From RYN-111 sp963760125 (lineage in GTDB: Bacteria > Actinomycetota > Actinomycetes > Mycobacteriales > SCTD01), in assembly GCA_963760125.1 (NCBI GenBank), contig CAVXBV010000008.1, positions 124,001 through 188,000 of the forward strand: a stretch of 64,000 nucleotides of DNA, written 5' to 3'. Positions 49,443-59,949 of the stretch are shown here, piece after piece. The notes under the pieces were generated by a model. It was not told the DNA's origin, searched no databases, and saw only the letters and a program-made list of their open reading frames with translations. Position 1 is the first letter of the stretch, and every line of letters starts with the position of its first letter. The position numbers and the translations under genes are program-made.

Positions 49443-51020
49443 CTAGAAGAACTCCTGCGGGGAGTAGACGCCCCAGACCTCGCGGAGGGCGTTGCTCACC
49501 TCGCCGACCGTGGCGAGCGCCCGCAGGGCGTCCTTGACCGGGTACAGCACGTTGTCGCTGCCCTCCGCCGCCTTCTTCACCGCGAGGAGGGCTGCGTCGA
49601 CGGCCGCCTGGTCGCGGCGGGCGCGGAGGTCGGTGAGGCGCTGGCGCTGGTCCACCTCGATCTGCGGGTCGACGCGCAGCGGGTCGTACTTCTCCTCGGT
49701 CTGGGCCTGGAACTTGTTGAGCCCCACGACGATCCGCTCGCCGCTGTCGATCCCGAGAGCGACCTGGTAGGCGGACTTCTCGATCTCGCTCTTCTGGAAG
49801 CCGACCTCGATCGCGGCGACGGCCCCGCCGAGCTCCTCGACCTTGGCCATGAGCTCCCGGGCGCCCCTCTCGACCTCGTCGGTCATCGCCTCCACGACGT
49901 ACGAGCCGGCGAAGGGGTCGACGGTGGCGGTGACGTCGGTCTCGTACGCCAGGACCTGCTGGGTCCGCAGCGCCAGGGTGGCCGCCTTCACCGTCGGCAG
50001 GGCGATGGCCTCGTCGAAGGAGTTCGTGTGCAGCGACTGGGTCCCGCCGAGGACCGCCGCGAGGCCCTGGATCGCGACGCGCACGAGGTTGACCTCGGGC
50101 TGCTGCGCGGTGAGCTGGACCCCGGCGGTCTGGGTGTGGAAGCGCAGCATCAGCGACTTCGGGTCCTTGGCGCCGAACTCCTCGCGCATCACCTGGGCCC
50201 AGATGCGGCGGGCCGCGCGGAACTTCGCGACCTCCTCGAGCAGCGTCGTGCGGGACACGAAGAAGAAGGCCAGGCGCGGGGCGAAGTCGTCGACGTCCTG
50301 CCCGCTCTCGACGGCCGCCCGGACGTACTCGATCCCGTCCGAGAGGGTGAAGGCGATCTCCTGCGTGGGCGTCGCCCCGGCCTCGGCCATGTGGTAGCCG
50401 GAGATGGAGATGGTGTTCCACTTGGGGATCTCGGCGCGGCAGTACTCGAAGATGTTGGTGATGAGCCGCAGCGACTGCTTCGGGGGGTAGATGTAGGTCC
50501 CGCGAGCGATGTACTCCTTGAGCACGTCGTTCTGGATCGTCCCCGTGATCGCCGACCCGGGGATGCCGTTCTCCTCCGCGACGAGCTGGTACATCAGCAG
50601 CAGGATCGCGGCGGGGGCGTTGATGGTCATCGACGTGCTGACCTGGTCCAGCGGGATCTGGTCGAACAGCACCCGCATGTCCTCGAGGCTGTCGATGGCG
50701 ACGCCGACCTTGCCGACCTCGCCGCTCGCCACCGGGTCGTCGCTGTCGTAGCCCATCTGGGTCGGGAGGTCGAAGGCGACGCTCAGCCCGCCGGTGCCCT
50801 GCGCCACCAGGTGCCGGTAGCGCTCGTTGGACTCCTTCGCCGTGCCGAAGCCGGCGTACTGGCGCATCGTCCATGGGCGGCCGGTGTACATGGAGGCGTA
50901 GACGCCGCGGGTGAAGGGGAACTCACCGGGCGCCCCGAGGCGACCGTCGAGGCCAGGGGCCACGTTGTCGGCGGTGTAGAGCGGCTCGATCCCGAACCCG
51001 GACTCCGACTCGCGCGCCAT
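49443..51020 (-). CDS. Acyl-CoA mutase large subunit (methylmalonyl-CoA mutase family), lacking the B12 domain
   Basis: A 525-aa TIM-barrel mutase subunit. ATG 51020 follows AGGAG. Sequence runs RGVYASMYTGRPWTMRQYAGFGTAKESN, LSVAFDLPTQMGYDSDDP, GTIQNDVLKEYIARGTYIYPP, SISGYHMAEAGATPTQEIAF, KFRAARRIWAQVMREEFGA and GGTQSLHTNSFDEA. It stops without the C-terminal cobalamin-binding domain, so it needs a separate small subunit like other split mutases (IcmAB type). Which acyl-CoA it isomerises (methylmalonyl-, isobutyryl- or other) is unclear. A mutase would suit disposal of side-chain propionyl-CoA, but no operator ties it to the sterol genes. Confidence 0.82.
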   Translation of the reverse strand: MARESESGFGIEPLYTADNVAPGLDGRLGAPGEFPFTRGVYASMYTGRPWTMRQYAGFGTAKESNERYRHLVAQGTGGLSVAFDLPTQMGYDSDDPVASGEVGKVGVAIDSLEDMRVLFDQIPLDQVSTSMTINAPAAILLLMYQLVAEENGIPGSAITGTIQNDVLKEYIARGTYIYPPKQSLRLITNIFEYCRAEIPKWNTISISGYHMAEAGATPTQEIAFTLSDGIEYVRAAVESGQDVDDFAPRLAFFFVSRTTLLEEVAKFRAARRIWAQVMREEFGAKDPKSLMLRFHTQTAGVQLTAQQPEVNLVRVAIQGLAAVLGGTQSLHTNSFDEAIALPTVKAATLALRTQQVLAYETDVTATVDPFAGSYVVEAMTDEVERGARELMAKVEELGGAVAAIEVGFQKSEIEKSAYQVALGIDSGERIVVGLNKFQAQTEEKYDPLRVDPQIEVDQRQRLTDLRARRDQAAVDAALLAVKKAAEGSDNVLYPVKDALRALATVGEVSNALREVWGVYSPQEFF

Positions 51021-51132
51021 GCTGCTCCTTCATGAGGTCTGCCTGTGGTCGGAGCCTACGAGGTCGGCCTCAGGTGACCACGTTCACACGGCTCGAGTCG
51101 CTGCCCCCTGGCGGCGTCGTTAGCATGTCCGC

Positions 51133-51531
51133 ATGGCTTCCACGACCCGCCGCGCGCCTGCGGGCACGCTCTACCGAGGCCGCGAGGGCATGTGGTCCTG
51201 GGTCGCCCACCGCGTGACGGGCGTGCTGATCTTCTTCTTCTTGTTCGCGCACGTCCTCGACACCGCACTGGTCCGGGTGTCCCCCGACGACTACGACCGC
51301 GTGATCGACACCTACAAGACGCCGATCGTCAACCTCATGGAGCTCGGCCTGGTGGGCGCGGTGCTCTACCACGCGCTCAACGGCCTGCGGATCATGGCGA
51401 TCGACTTCTGGGAGAAGGGCCCGCGCTACCAGAAGCAGATGACGTACGTGGTCGTCGGCGTCGTCCTGGTGGTCATGGTCCCCGGCGGTTACTTCATGCT
51501 CGAGCACACGGTGCGGGAGCTGTTCGCGTGA
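51133..51531 (+). CDS. sdhC: Succinate dehydrogenase cytochrome b556 subunit SdhC
   Basis: A 132-aa membrane anchor with three hydrophobic helices. It carries WSWVAHRVTGVLIFFFLFAHVLDTALV (haem His region, residues about 21-47), MELGLVGAVLYHALNGLRIMAIDFW and VVVGVVLVVMVPGGYF. It is the first gene of sdhCDAB, which oxidises succinate and passes electrons to menaquinone. It is divergent from the mutase gene; 112 bp separate the two starts. The stop overlaps sdhD (GTGA). Confidence 0.9.
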   Translation: MASTTRRAPAGTLYRGREGMWSWVAHRVTGVLIFFFLFAHVLDTALVRVSPDDYDRVIDTYKTPIVNLMELGLVGAVLYHALNGLRIMAIDFWEKGPRYQKQMTYVVVGVVLVVMVPGGYFMLEHTVRELFA

Positions 51532-51956
51532 CCGCCACCGCCGACCAGCCGCTCGTGATCGAGGCACCCCGTGCCCGCCGTACCCGCAACGGCAAGGCCG
51601 CGCGGACGAACTTCGAGATGTACAGCTGGATCTTCATGCGCTTGAGCGGGCTGCTGCTCGTCGTGCTGGTCCTCGGCCACCTGCTGATCATGAACGTGCT
51701 CGACGGCGGGGTGCAGCGCATCAACTTCGGCTTCGTCGCCGGCCGCTGGGCCTCGCCGTTCTGGCGCACCTGGGACCTGATGCAGCTCTGGCTGGCCGAG
51801 CTGCACGGCACCAACGGCCTGCGCACCGTCATCAACGACTACGCCGTCCGCGACACCACGCGGTTCTGGCTGAAGATGCTGCTCTACACCTCCGCCTTCC
51901 TGGTGCTGGTGCTGGGGACGCTGGTCATCTTCACCTTCGACCCCAACATCAGGTAG
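51528..51956 (+). CDS. sdhD: Succinate dehydrogenase hydrophobic anchor SdhD
   Basis: A 142-aa second membrane anchor of complex II. The basic N-terminus is followed by YSWIFMRLSGLLLVVLVLGHLLIMNVLDG (haem-binding His region), WDLMQLWLAELHGTNGLRTVINDY and KMLLYTSAFLVLVLGTLVIF. GTG 51528 forms a GTGA junction with sdhC. It is translated just before sdhA, 10 nt apart. Confidence 0.9.
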   Translation: MTATADQPLVIEAPRARRTRNGKAARTNFEMYSWIFMRLSGLLLVVLVLGHLLIMNVLDGGVQRINFGFVAGRWASPFWRTWDLMQLWLAELHGTNGLRTVINDYAVRDTTRFWLKMLLYTSAFLVLVLGTLVIFTFDPNIR

Positions 51957-51966
51957 GTCACGCGCG

Positions 51967-53708
<1,742 letters not shown>

Positions 53709-53709
<1 letters not shown>

Positions 53710-54449
53710 TGACCCTCACCCAGGACGCGCCCGCCGTCGCCGAGCACCAGCGACTCGTGACCCTCAAGATCCGCCGGTACGACCCCGAGGTCAGCCCCGA
53801 GGCGAACTGGCAGGAGTTCGAGGTCCCTGTCGAGAAGGGCGACCGGCTCCTCGACGCCCTGCACCACGTGAAGTGGTACCTCGACGGCTCGGTCACCTTC
53901 CGCCGCTCGTGCGCTCATGGCGTCTGCGGCTCCGACGCCATGCGGATCAACGGGGTCAACCGCCTCGCCTGCAAGGTCCTGGTCAAGGACCTCGGCGACG
54001 AGATCCTCATCGAGCCGATCAAGGGCCTGCGGGTCCTCAAGGACCTCGTCGTCGACATGGAACCGTTCTTCGACGCGTTCAAGGCCATCAAGCCCTTCCT
54101 CATCACCGAGGGCCACGAGCCCACGCGCGAGCGGCTGCAGTCGGCAGAGGAGCGCGCCCGGTTCGACGACACGACCAAGTGCATCATGTGCGCCGCCTGC
54201 ACCACCTCGTGCCCGGTGTTCTGGAACGACGAGGCGTACTTCGGCCCGCAGGCCATCGTCATGGCGCACCGGTTCATCTTCGACAGCCGCGACGAAGGCG
54301 CTGACGAGCGGCTGGAGATCCTCAACGAGAAAGAGGGCGTCTGGCGCTGCCGGACGACCTTCAACTGCACGGACGCCTGCCCGCGGGGCATCCAGGTGAC
54401 CAAGGCCATCCAAGAGGTCAAGCGGGCGCTCATCTTCCGCAAGATCTGA
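53709..54449 (+). CDS. sdhB: Succinate dehydrogenase iron-sulfur subunit SdhB
   Basis: A 246-aa electron-transfer subunit. Cys patterns for its clusters are complete: SCAHGVCGSDAMRINGVNRLAC for the 2Fe-2S, CIMCAACTTSCPVFW for the 4Fe-4S, and CTDACPRGIQV for the 3Fe-4S side. It ends FRKI. It passes electrons from SdhA to the SdhCD quinone site. Last gene of the sdhCDAB operon; no terminator is obvious in the 49 bp before the next gene. Confidence 0.95.
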
Positions 54450-54498
54450 CTCCGCCGCACCTGACACTGGGGGTCGTTCCGTTACCCTGGGACGCATC

Positions 54499-55617
54499 AT
54501 GCAGACCCTTCCTGGCCGTCGGGCCCGTACCGGCCTGCTGGTCCTCCCCCTGCTGCTGGGCCTGGCTGGTCCGGCCCTCGCCGAGACCACAGGCCCCGTC
54601 GGCGGCACGGGCCTCGCCACGCGCGGCGTGACCGTCGCCGCCGGAGCCCCGGCGCTGCCGGCGACGACCGCGGCCGGCTGGCTGGTCGCCGATCTGGACA
54701 CCGGCGAGGTGCTGGCGGCCAAGGACCCGCACGGGAAGTTCGCGCCGGCGAGCACGCTCAAGGCGCTCACCGCGCTCACCCTGATCCCGCGGCTGGACGC
54801 GCGCAAGTACGTCCGGCCAACCTTCGACGACGTCAACATCGAGGGCTCGCGCGTCGGGCTGGTCAACACGGTCGACTACCCCGTCTCGCAGCTGTTCACC
54901 GCGATGCTCGTCGTGTCGGGCAACGACGCCGCGCGCGCCCTGGCGACCGCGAACGGCGGTCTGGAGACGACCGTCACGCAGATGAACGCCGAGGCCCGCC
55001 GACTCCAGGCGCTCGACACCCACGCCGTGAACACCAGCGGGCTCGACGCTGCCGGCCAGCTCAGCTCGCCGTACGACCTGGCGCTGGTGGCGCGCGCCGG
55101 CATGGCGCTCCCGGACTTCCGCGACTACGTGAAGATCAAGCGCACCAAGATCCGCGGCCCTGGTGGGTCCACGATCGCGATCAGCACCCACGACAAGCTG
55201 CTCTACAACTACGACGGGGCCATCGGCATCAAGAACGGCTACACCAACGCGGCCCGCGCGTCCTTCATCGGTGCCGCGACCCGTGGCGGTCGCACGCTGC
55301 TCGTCACGCTGATGAAGACCAACCCCAGGTACTGGCCGGAGGCGGCAGCGCTGCTCGACTGGGGCTTCGACGCCACCGCGCGCCGGGTCGCCCCCGTCGG
55401 CCAGCTCGTCGAGCCCTTGCCCGACCCGTCAGCCAGCCCCCAGCCGACCGCCGTCGCCACCGCGCAGGCCGTGCGTCCCGCCGCGGTGCGCGAGGCCTCA
55501 GGGGATGATCTCCCGCTGCTGCCGGCTGCGCTCGTCGTCGCCGGTGTGGGCGTGCTCGGCGCCGGTGCGCGGCGCACGCGGCGGCGCCCCCGCAAGATGC
55601 GGCTCCCCCCGATCTGA
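54499..55617 (+). CDS. D-alanyl-D-alanine carboxypeptidase (DacA/PBP5-type)
   Basis: A 372-aa secreted peptidoglycan carboxypeptidase. A signal peptide spans residues 1-28 (cleavage after ALA). Active-site motifs are S85-TLK88 (SxxK), SGNDAA (SxN) and KNGYTN (in place of KTG). The catalytic domain ends near residue 310; a Pro/Ala-rich linker follows, and a C-terminal helix LPAALVVAGVGVLGAG with an Arg-rich tail anchors it in the membrane facing out. It trims terminal D-Ala from pentapeptides. The stop is 2 nt from the convergent YihY gene. Confidence 0.87.
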   Translation: MQTLPGRRARTGLLVLPLLLGLAGPALAETTGPVGGTGLATRGVTVAAGAPALPATTAAGWLVADLDTGEVLAAKDPHGKFAPASTLKALTALTLIPRLDARKYVRPTFDDVNIEGSRVGLVNTVDYPVSQLFTAMLVVSGNDAARALATANGGLETTVTQMNAEARRLQALDTHAVNTSGLDAAGQLSSPYDLALVARAGMALPDFRDYVKIKRTKIRGPGGSTIAISTHDKLLYNYDGAIGIKNGYTNAARASFIGAATRGGRTLLVTLMKTNPRYWPEAAALLDWGFDATARRVAPVGQLVEPLPDPSASPQPTAVATAQAVRPAAVREASGDDLPLLPAALVVAGVGVLGAGARRTRRRPRKMRLPPI

Positions 55618-55619
55618 GC

Positions 55620-56750
55620 TCAGCGACGCAGTCGCAGCAGCGTCCGCAGCAGGTGCATGCCGATGGCCGCGATCGCGACCCCGCCCGCGGCCTTGAGGAC
55701 CCTCGCAGCGAGCACCACCTGCTTCGCCCCCGCGAGCTCGGCCGGCTCGACCGGCTCGAGGGTCGGCGGAGCGGCCACCACCGCCTCGGGCTGCTGTTCG
55801 GACCGTGACCACGACCTGGCGGGCTGCTCGGGCATCGCTGGACCTCCTTGGGTCTGCTCATCCTGGGGCATGGCCGTTCCGGAGGGCGGCACATCGCTGT
55901 CGTACGGCGCGGTGACCACGAAGGCCGCCGTGATGAGGATCAGACGGGACACGAGGTTCAGGAACAGCAGGAGTCCGACGACGACGGCGAACGTCCCGTA
56001 GGTCGCCTCGCCCTTGGAGGTCGTGCGGCCGATGTAGATCGCCCCGACGGACTTCAGCACCTCGAACCCGACAGCACCGAAGACGGCTCCGCGGACCACC
56101 TGCGAGACCGGCCGGCGCACCTTGGAGAAGCGGAGGAACAGGTAGAGGAAGATGCCCATGTCGACCAGGAAACCGAGGGCATAGCTCACGGTGATGGTCA
56201 GGACCTTGGCGCCGGTGGACTCCGCCACCTCGAGGAACGACAGGACCGACGCCGTGGCGGCGGTGGCAGCGCCGCTCACGACGACCGATGCGGCGATGAC
56301 GGCAAACAGCCCGATGAGGGCCACGACGTCGCGCACCTTGGTGGTCACGATGTTGCCCACCTCGGTGCTCTGGTGCCAGATCACTCGGATGGAGGTGCGC
56401 AGGGCGTTGATCCAGCCCAGCCCGGACAGCAGTGTGCCGCCCAGACCCAGGAGGCCAGCCTTGCCGGCGTTGCTCTGCACCACCTCACCGACCGCCGTCG
56501 CGGTGTCCAGCCCCAGGTAGGGACGCAGGCCCGACGTGACGTCGTCACCGGCGCTGTTCCCGAGGGCCAGCCGCACGACGTACACCGCGATGAGCAGGAT
56601 GGGGAACAGCGACAGGAACCAGTAGAAGGTCACGGACGAGGCCAGCCGGTCGCCCGCATCCGCCTGGTAGCGCTGCACGGCACGGACGACGTGGTCGAGC
56701 AGGGGCCGACGCGCGCGAGCTGCGGTGAAGACCGCACCGGGGGAGATCAC
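55620..56750 (-). CDS. YihY/BrkB-family inner membrane protein
   Basis: A 376-aa integral membrane protein with about six hydrophobic segments. The family-typical start is SSVTFYWFLSLFPILLIAVYVV, and further segments include VVALIGLFAVIAASVVVSGAA and GAVGFEVLKSVGAIYIGRTT. The C-terminal 90 residues are a Pro/Gln/Glu-rich cytoplasmic tail with a final hydrophobic stretch. The family's function is uncertain. The start is not close to a strong ribosome site. It converges on the carboxypeptidase gene and lies next to the RNA ligase gene. Confidence 0.8.
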   Translation of the reverse strand: MISPGAVFTAARARRPLLDHVVRAVQRYQADAGDRLASSVTFYWFLSLFPILLIAVYVVRLALGNSAGDDVTSGLRPYLGLDTATAVGEVVQSNAGKAGLLGLGGTLLSGLGWINALRTSIRVIWHQSTEVGNIVTTKVRDVVALIGLFAVIAASVVVSGAATAATASVLSFLEVAESTGAKVLTITVSYALGFLVDMGIFLYLFLRFSKVRRPVSQVVRGAVFGAVGFEVLKSVGAIYIGRTTSKGEATYGTFAVVVGLLLFLNLVSRLILITAAFVVTAPYDSDVPPSGTAMPQDEQTQGGPAMPEQPARSWSRSEQQPEAVVAAPPTLEPVEPAELAGAKQVVLAARVLKAAGGVAIAAIGMHLLRTLLRLRR

Positions 56751-56759
56751 GACGGGCCC

Positions 56760-57317
56760 CTACCCACGGCCGTCAGCAGGAAGCACCGGCCCGGGGAGCG
56801 GCGTCGCGAACGGGAAGTCGCGCTGCGGCCGCCAGACGCCGTCGCGTCCGCGCTCGAACAGCGTGAACCCCCAGACGCGGAAGCGGGCGTCGTACGACGC
56901 GAGCTCGGCAAAGGCCCGGTCGAGCACCTCCTCCGGCCGCTCGTGCGCAACGGTGACGTGCGGGTGGTAGGGAAAGCTCACCTCGCGCGTGAGCGGTCCC
57001 GAACGGACGGCGGACTCGAGGCGCTCGCACTCGCCGATCCCTTGCGCCAGGGGGACGAACACCACGGGCGAGATCGGCCGGAAGGTGCCGCTCCCCCGCA
57101 GGTGCATGACGAACGGCTCGTGCTGCGCGGCGACGTCCTGCAGGTGCTCCTCGACCTCGTCGAGGTCGTCGGTGTGCAGGGTCGTCGGGGGCAGCAGGGT
57201 CACGTGCGGCGGGATCGCGTGGGCGAACGCATCGCCCAGCCGCTCGCGCCAGCCCTGCAGCTCGGAGGTGTACGGCTCAGGCAGGCCCACGGCCACCCCG
57301 ATGTCACGGCGGCTCAT
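56760..57317 (-). CDS. 2'-5' RNA ligase family (LigT/ThpR) protein
   Basis: A 185-aa 2H-phosphoesterase. The two HxT motifs are PPHVTLLPP (about residues 36-44) and HPHVTVAHE (about residues 115-123), spaced as in LigT proteins. It hydrolyses or ligates 2'-5' phosphodiester bonds of RNA or cyclic phosphates; its cellular task is unclear. The ATG overlaps the trpS stop by one base (TGATG), so it is translated after tryptophanyl-tRNA synthetase. Confidence 0.82.
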   Translation of the reverse strand: MSRRDIGVAVGLPEPYTSELQGWRERLGDAFAHAIPPHVTLLPPTTLHTDDLDEVEEHLQDVAAQHEPFVMHLRGSGTFRPISPVVFVPLAQGIGECERLESAVRSGPLTREVSFPYHPHVTVAHERPEEVLDRAFAELASYDARFRVWGFTLFERGRDGVWRPQRDFPFATPLPGPVLPADGRG

Positions 57318-58300
57318 CAGCCCGGGGCCAGCAGCCCGATCCGGTCCCGGACCTGCGCCATCGTGGCCTCCGCGACCTCACGGGCCTTCTCGGCACCGTC
57401 CCGAAGGACAGCGTCGAGGTGCCCCTTGTCCGCGATGAGGGCGGCGTAGGACGCGCGGATCGGCGCGAACATCGTGAGCACTGCCTCGGCGACGTCGGCC
57501 TTGAAGTCGCCGTACCCCTTTCCGTCGTAGTCGTGCTGGAGCGCCTCGACGGTCTCGCCCGTGGCGACGCTCAAGATGGTGAGCAGGTTGCTGATCCCCG
57601 GCTTGGTCTCGACGTCGTAGGTGACCTCACGGCCGGTGTCGGTGACCGCGCTCTTGATCTTCTTGAGGGTGGCCTTGTCGTCCTCGATGACCAGGAGCGT
57701 GCCGGGGCCGCCCCTGCTGGTGCTCATCTTCGCCGTCGGGTCCTGCAGGTCCTTGATGCGCTGAGCGGCCTTCTGGACGTAGGGGTCGGGGACGGTGAAC
57801 GTCTCGCCGTAGCGGCCGTTGAACCGCTGCGCGAGGTCGCGGGTCAGCTCGAGGTGCTGCTGCTGGTCCTCACCGACGGGGACGGCGTTTGCTTGGTACA
57901 TCAGGATGTCGGCGGCCTGCAGGACGGGGTAGTTGAACAGCCCCAGGTTGCCGCCGCCCTTCTCCTTGAACTGCGTCATGCGGTTCGCCTCACCGAAGCC
58001 GGTCAGGCACTCCAGCACCCAGGCCAGCTCGGTGTGCACCCGCACGTGGCTCTGCGCGAACAGCGTGCTCCGGCTCGCGTCGACCCCCATCGCCAGCAGC
58101 TCGGCCGTCAGCTCGTGGGTCCGGGTGCGCAGCACGGCCGCGTCCGGGCTGACGGTCAGGGCGTGCAGGTCCGCGAGGAAGAAGAAGCACTCGTTCTCGT
58201 CCTGCATCTGCGCCCAGTGACGGACCGCCCCCAGGTAGTTGCCGAGGTGCTTGCCCGCACCGGTCGGCTGGATCCCTGAGAGCACGCGACGCCTGGACAT
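57317..58300 (-). CDS. trpS: Tryptophanyl-tRNA synthetase TrpS
   Basis: A 327-aa class I aminoacyl-tRNA synthetase of normal bacterial length. The HIGH-type element is SGIQPTGAGKHLGNYLGA near the N-terminus, and the KMSKS element reads AKMSTSRGG (about residues 193-201). Other landmarks: VGEDQQQHLELTRDLAQRFN and KPGISNLLTIL. It charges tRNA-Trp with tryptophan. ATG 58300 faces a divergent flavoprotein gene, leaving only 23 bp for both promoters. Confidence 0.95.
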   Translation of the reverse strand: MSRRRVLSGIQPTGAGKHLGNYLGAVRHWAQMQDENECFFFLADLHALTVSPDAAVLRTRTHELTAELLAMGVDASRSTLFAQSHVRVHTELAWVLECLTGFGEANRMTQFKEKGGGNLGLFNYPVLQAADILMYQANAVPVGEDQQQHLELTRDLAQRFNGRYGETFTVPDPYVQKAAQRIKDLQDPTAKMSTSRGGPGTLLVIEDDKATLKKIKSAVTDTGREVTYDVETKPGISNLLTILSVATGETVEALQHDYDGKGYGDFKADVAEAVLTMFAPIRASYAALIADKGHLDAVLRDGAEKAREVAEATMAQVRDRIGLLAPG

Positions 58301-58323
58301 CCGCTCATCCTAGGTTTGGTGGT

Positions 58324-59454
58324 GTGTACGACGTCGCGGTGGTGGGTGCGGGGCCGGCTGGCGCCGCTGCCGCGCTCTCCGCCCTGCGGTCACGCCCGGG
58401 CGTCAAGGTGCTCCTGCTGGACCGAGCGGCCTTCCCACGCGACAAGTCCTGCGGCGACGGCGTCGCGCCGCACGCCCTGGACGAGCTGGCCCGGCTGGGG
58501 GTCGCTGACGTGCTCGTCGACCGGGTAGCGGTGCGGACCCTGCGCCTGGTGTCGCCGCGCGGCGTCGAGGCCGTCGCCATGCTGGCCCGCCCGACCGTGG
58601 TGGTGCCCAGGGCGGTGCTCGACGCGCGGCTGGTGTCCGCTGCGGTCGAGCGCGGGGCCGAGCTCGTCCGGCACACCGTCCGGACGATCGACGTCCGCGC
58701 TGACCGGGTCGTCCTCGATGACGCCTTCGCGGCCCGCGTCGTCGTCGGCTGCGACGGAGCCAACGGGATCGTCCGCCGTCTGGTCGGTGTTCCGCGGCAG
58801 GACCCCGCGACCGTGGCCGTGGCGGTCCGCGGGTATGTCCCAGTCTCCGGCATCCCCGAGCAGGTCATCGTCATGGACGGGCGCGACTGGCCGGCGTACG
58901 CCTGGCGGTTCGACGCCGGGGACGGGACCGCGAACGTCGGGTTCGGGATGCTCCTGCCGTCGCTGCAGGCCGCGGGGCACGGGAAGGCGCTGCTGGAGCA
59001 GCGGATGGTCGAGCTGCTGCCGTCGGCGGCCGGCGCGACCTCCCTGAGGTCCCACCACCTGCCGCTCTCCACCGGCCGGCCGGAGCTCCCGTCCGGCCGG
59101 GTGCTGCTCGCCGGGGACGCGGCGTCGCTGATCAACCCGCTGACGGGCGAGGGCATCTTCTACGCCCTGCTCACCGGCCGGCTCGCCGGCGCCGCCGCCG
59201 TCGGCACGGGGGACCCCGGCCTGGTCCACCGTGACCTGGTGGCACGCGAGCTCGGTCGCCATCTGCGGCACACGACCGCGCTGGCCCGGCTCACCGCGTC
59301 GCCGCGCGTGCTGGAGGCAGGCGTGCGGGCCGCCCGGCGGTCCCCCGAGGCCATGGACGCCCTCGTGGAGGTCGGTCTCGGCAGGGGCCTCGTCACCGCA
59401 CCGCTGGTGCGTGCCCTGGCGGGAGAGCTCGCCCGCAAGGCGGTCCGCCGCTGA
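58324..59454 (+). CDS. Geranylgeranyl-reductase-family FAD-dependent oxidoreductase
   Basis: A 376-aa flavoprotein of the GGR group: VVGAGPAGAAAALSAL for FAD, PRDKSCGDGVAPHAL (the family CxxG-type segment), GCDGANGIVRRLVG, and GDAASLINPLTGEGIFYALLTGRLA as the distal FAD motif (about residues 262-286). In actinobacteria the close relatives saturate isoprenoid chains such as that of menaquinone. The GTG start is 23 bp from trpS on the other strand, possibly with a very short leader. Confidence 0.85.
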   Translation: MYDVAVVGAGPAGAAAALSALRSRPGVKVLLLDRAAFPRDKSCGDGVAPHALDELARLGVADVLVDRVAVRTLRLVSPRGVEAVAMLARPTVVVPRAVLDARLVSAAVERGAELVRHTVRTIDVRADRVVLDDAFAARVVVGCDGANGIVRRLVGVPRQDPATVAVAVRGYVPVSGIPEQVIVMDGRDWPAYAWRFDAGDGTANVGFGMLLPSLQAAGHGKALLEQRMVELLPSAAGATSLRSHHLPLSTGRPELPSGRVLLAGDAASLINPLTGEGIFYALLTGRLAGAAAVGTGDPGLVHRDLVARELGRHLRHTTALARLTASPRVLEAGVRAARRSPEAMDALVEVGLGRGLVTAPLVRALAGELARKAVRR

Positions 59455-59949
59455 TCAGCCGCGCAGGACCTGCTCCACGACCCGGACCTCCGCGACGACG
59501 AGGCCCAGCACCTGCTCGGCGATGAAAGCCTCGGCCTTCCCACCGATGAGCGGCACCGACACCTTCACCTCGCCGCCGATCTCGTGCAGGTTGCCCCCCG
59601 CGGTCGGCGAGATCCGCTGGGTGCCGCGGATGCGGGCAGGGGCCCCGGTGATCTCCGCGGTCCACGAGCAGTCGTGCGCGCCGCCTCGCGGTCCGGACCA
59701 GACGTCGGTCACCACGACCCGCGGGTCGGCCGGCAGGAACTTCTGCAGGACTGGCGGGATACCGCTGGGCAGTCGACGGCTCATCACCAACGTGACACCG
59801 CCGTCCGGTGCCTCCACGCGGCTGACGGTCTGGGCGTCGTCGTTGAGGTGCTCGGCGAGCTGGGCGGACCAGACCTCGCTGGTGAGGACGGCGTAGACCT
59901 CGGCGACGCTCGCGTCGCTCTCGGTCGCGTGGGCGAAGCGTTTCCCCAC
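59455..59949 (-). CDS. DUF2505-domain protein
   Basis: A 164-aa SRPBCC-like protein. The family layout is visible: N-terminal VGKRFAHATESDASVAEVYAVLTSEVW, TLVMSRRLPSGIPPVLQKFLP, VVVTDVWSGPRGGAHDCSWTAEI and VSVPLIGGKAEAFIAEQVLG. It likely forms a hydrophobic-ligand cavity in the cytoplasm; no substrate is known. GTG 59949 overlaps the stop of the second DUF2505 gene by one base. The two copies are diverged paralogues from a tandem duplication. Confidence 0.8.
   Translation of the reverse strand: MGKRFAHATESDASVAEVYAVLTSEVWSAQLAEHLNDDAQTVSRVEAPDGGVTLVMSRRLPSGIPPVLQKFLPADPRVVVTDVWSGPRGGAHDCSWTAEITGAPARIRGTQRISPTAGGNLHEIGGEVKVSVPLIGGKAEAFIAEQVLGLVVAEVRVVEQVLRG

Noticed and set aside
47712..51035. 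Very long antisense open frame (over 1100 codons) opposite the GCS2, GDPD and mutase genes
   Set aside because: A shadow of GC-rich coding strands; the composition is rich in Arg, Gly and Val and no domain can be seen.
51021..51132. KstR-type site between the mutase and sdhC
   Set aside because: A CCACGTTCAC stretch resembles part of the motif but lacks the AACnnGTT core.
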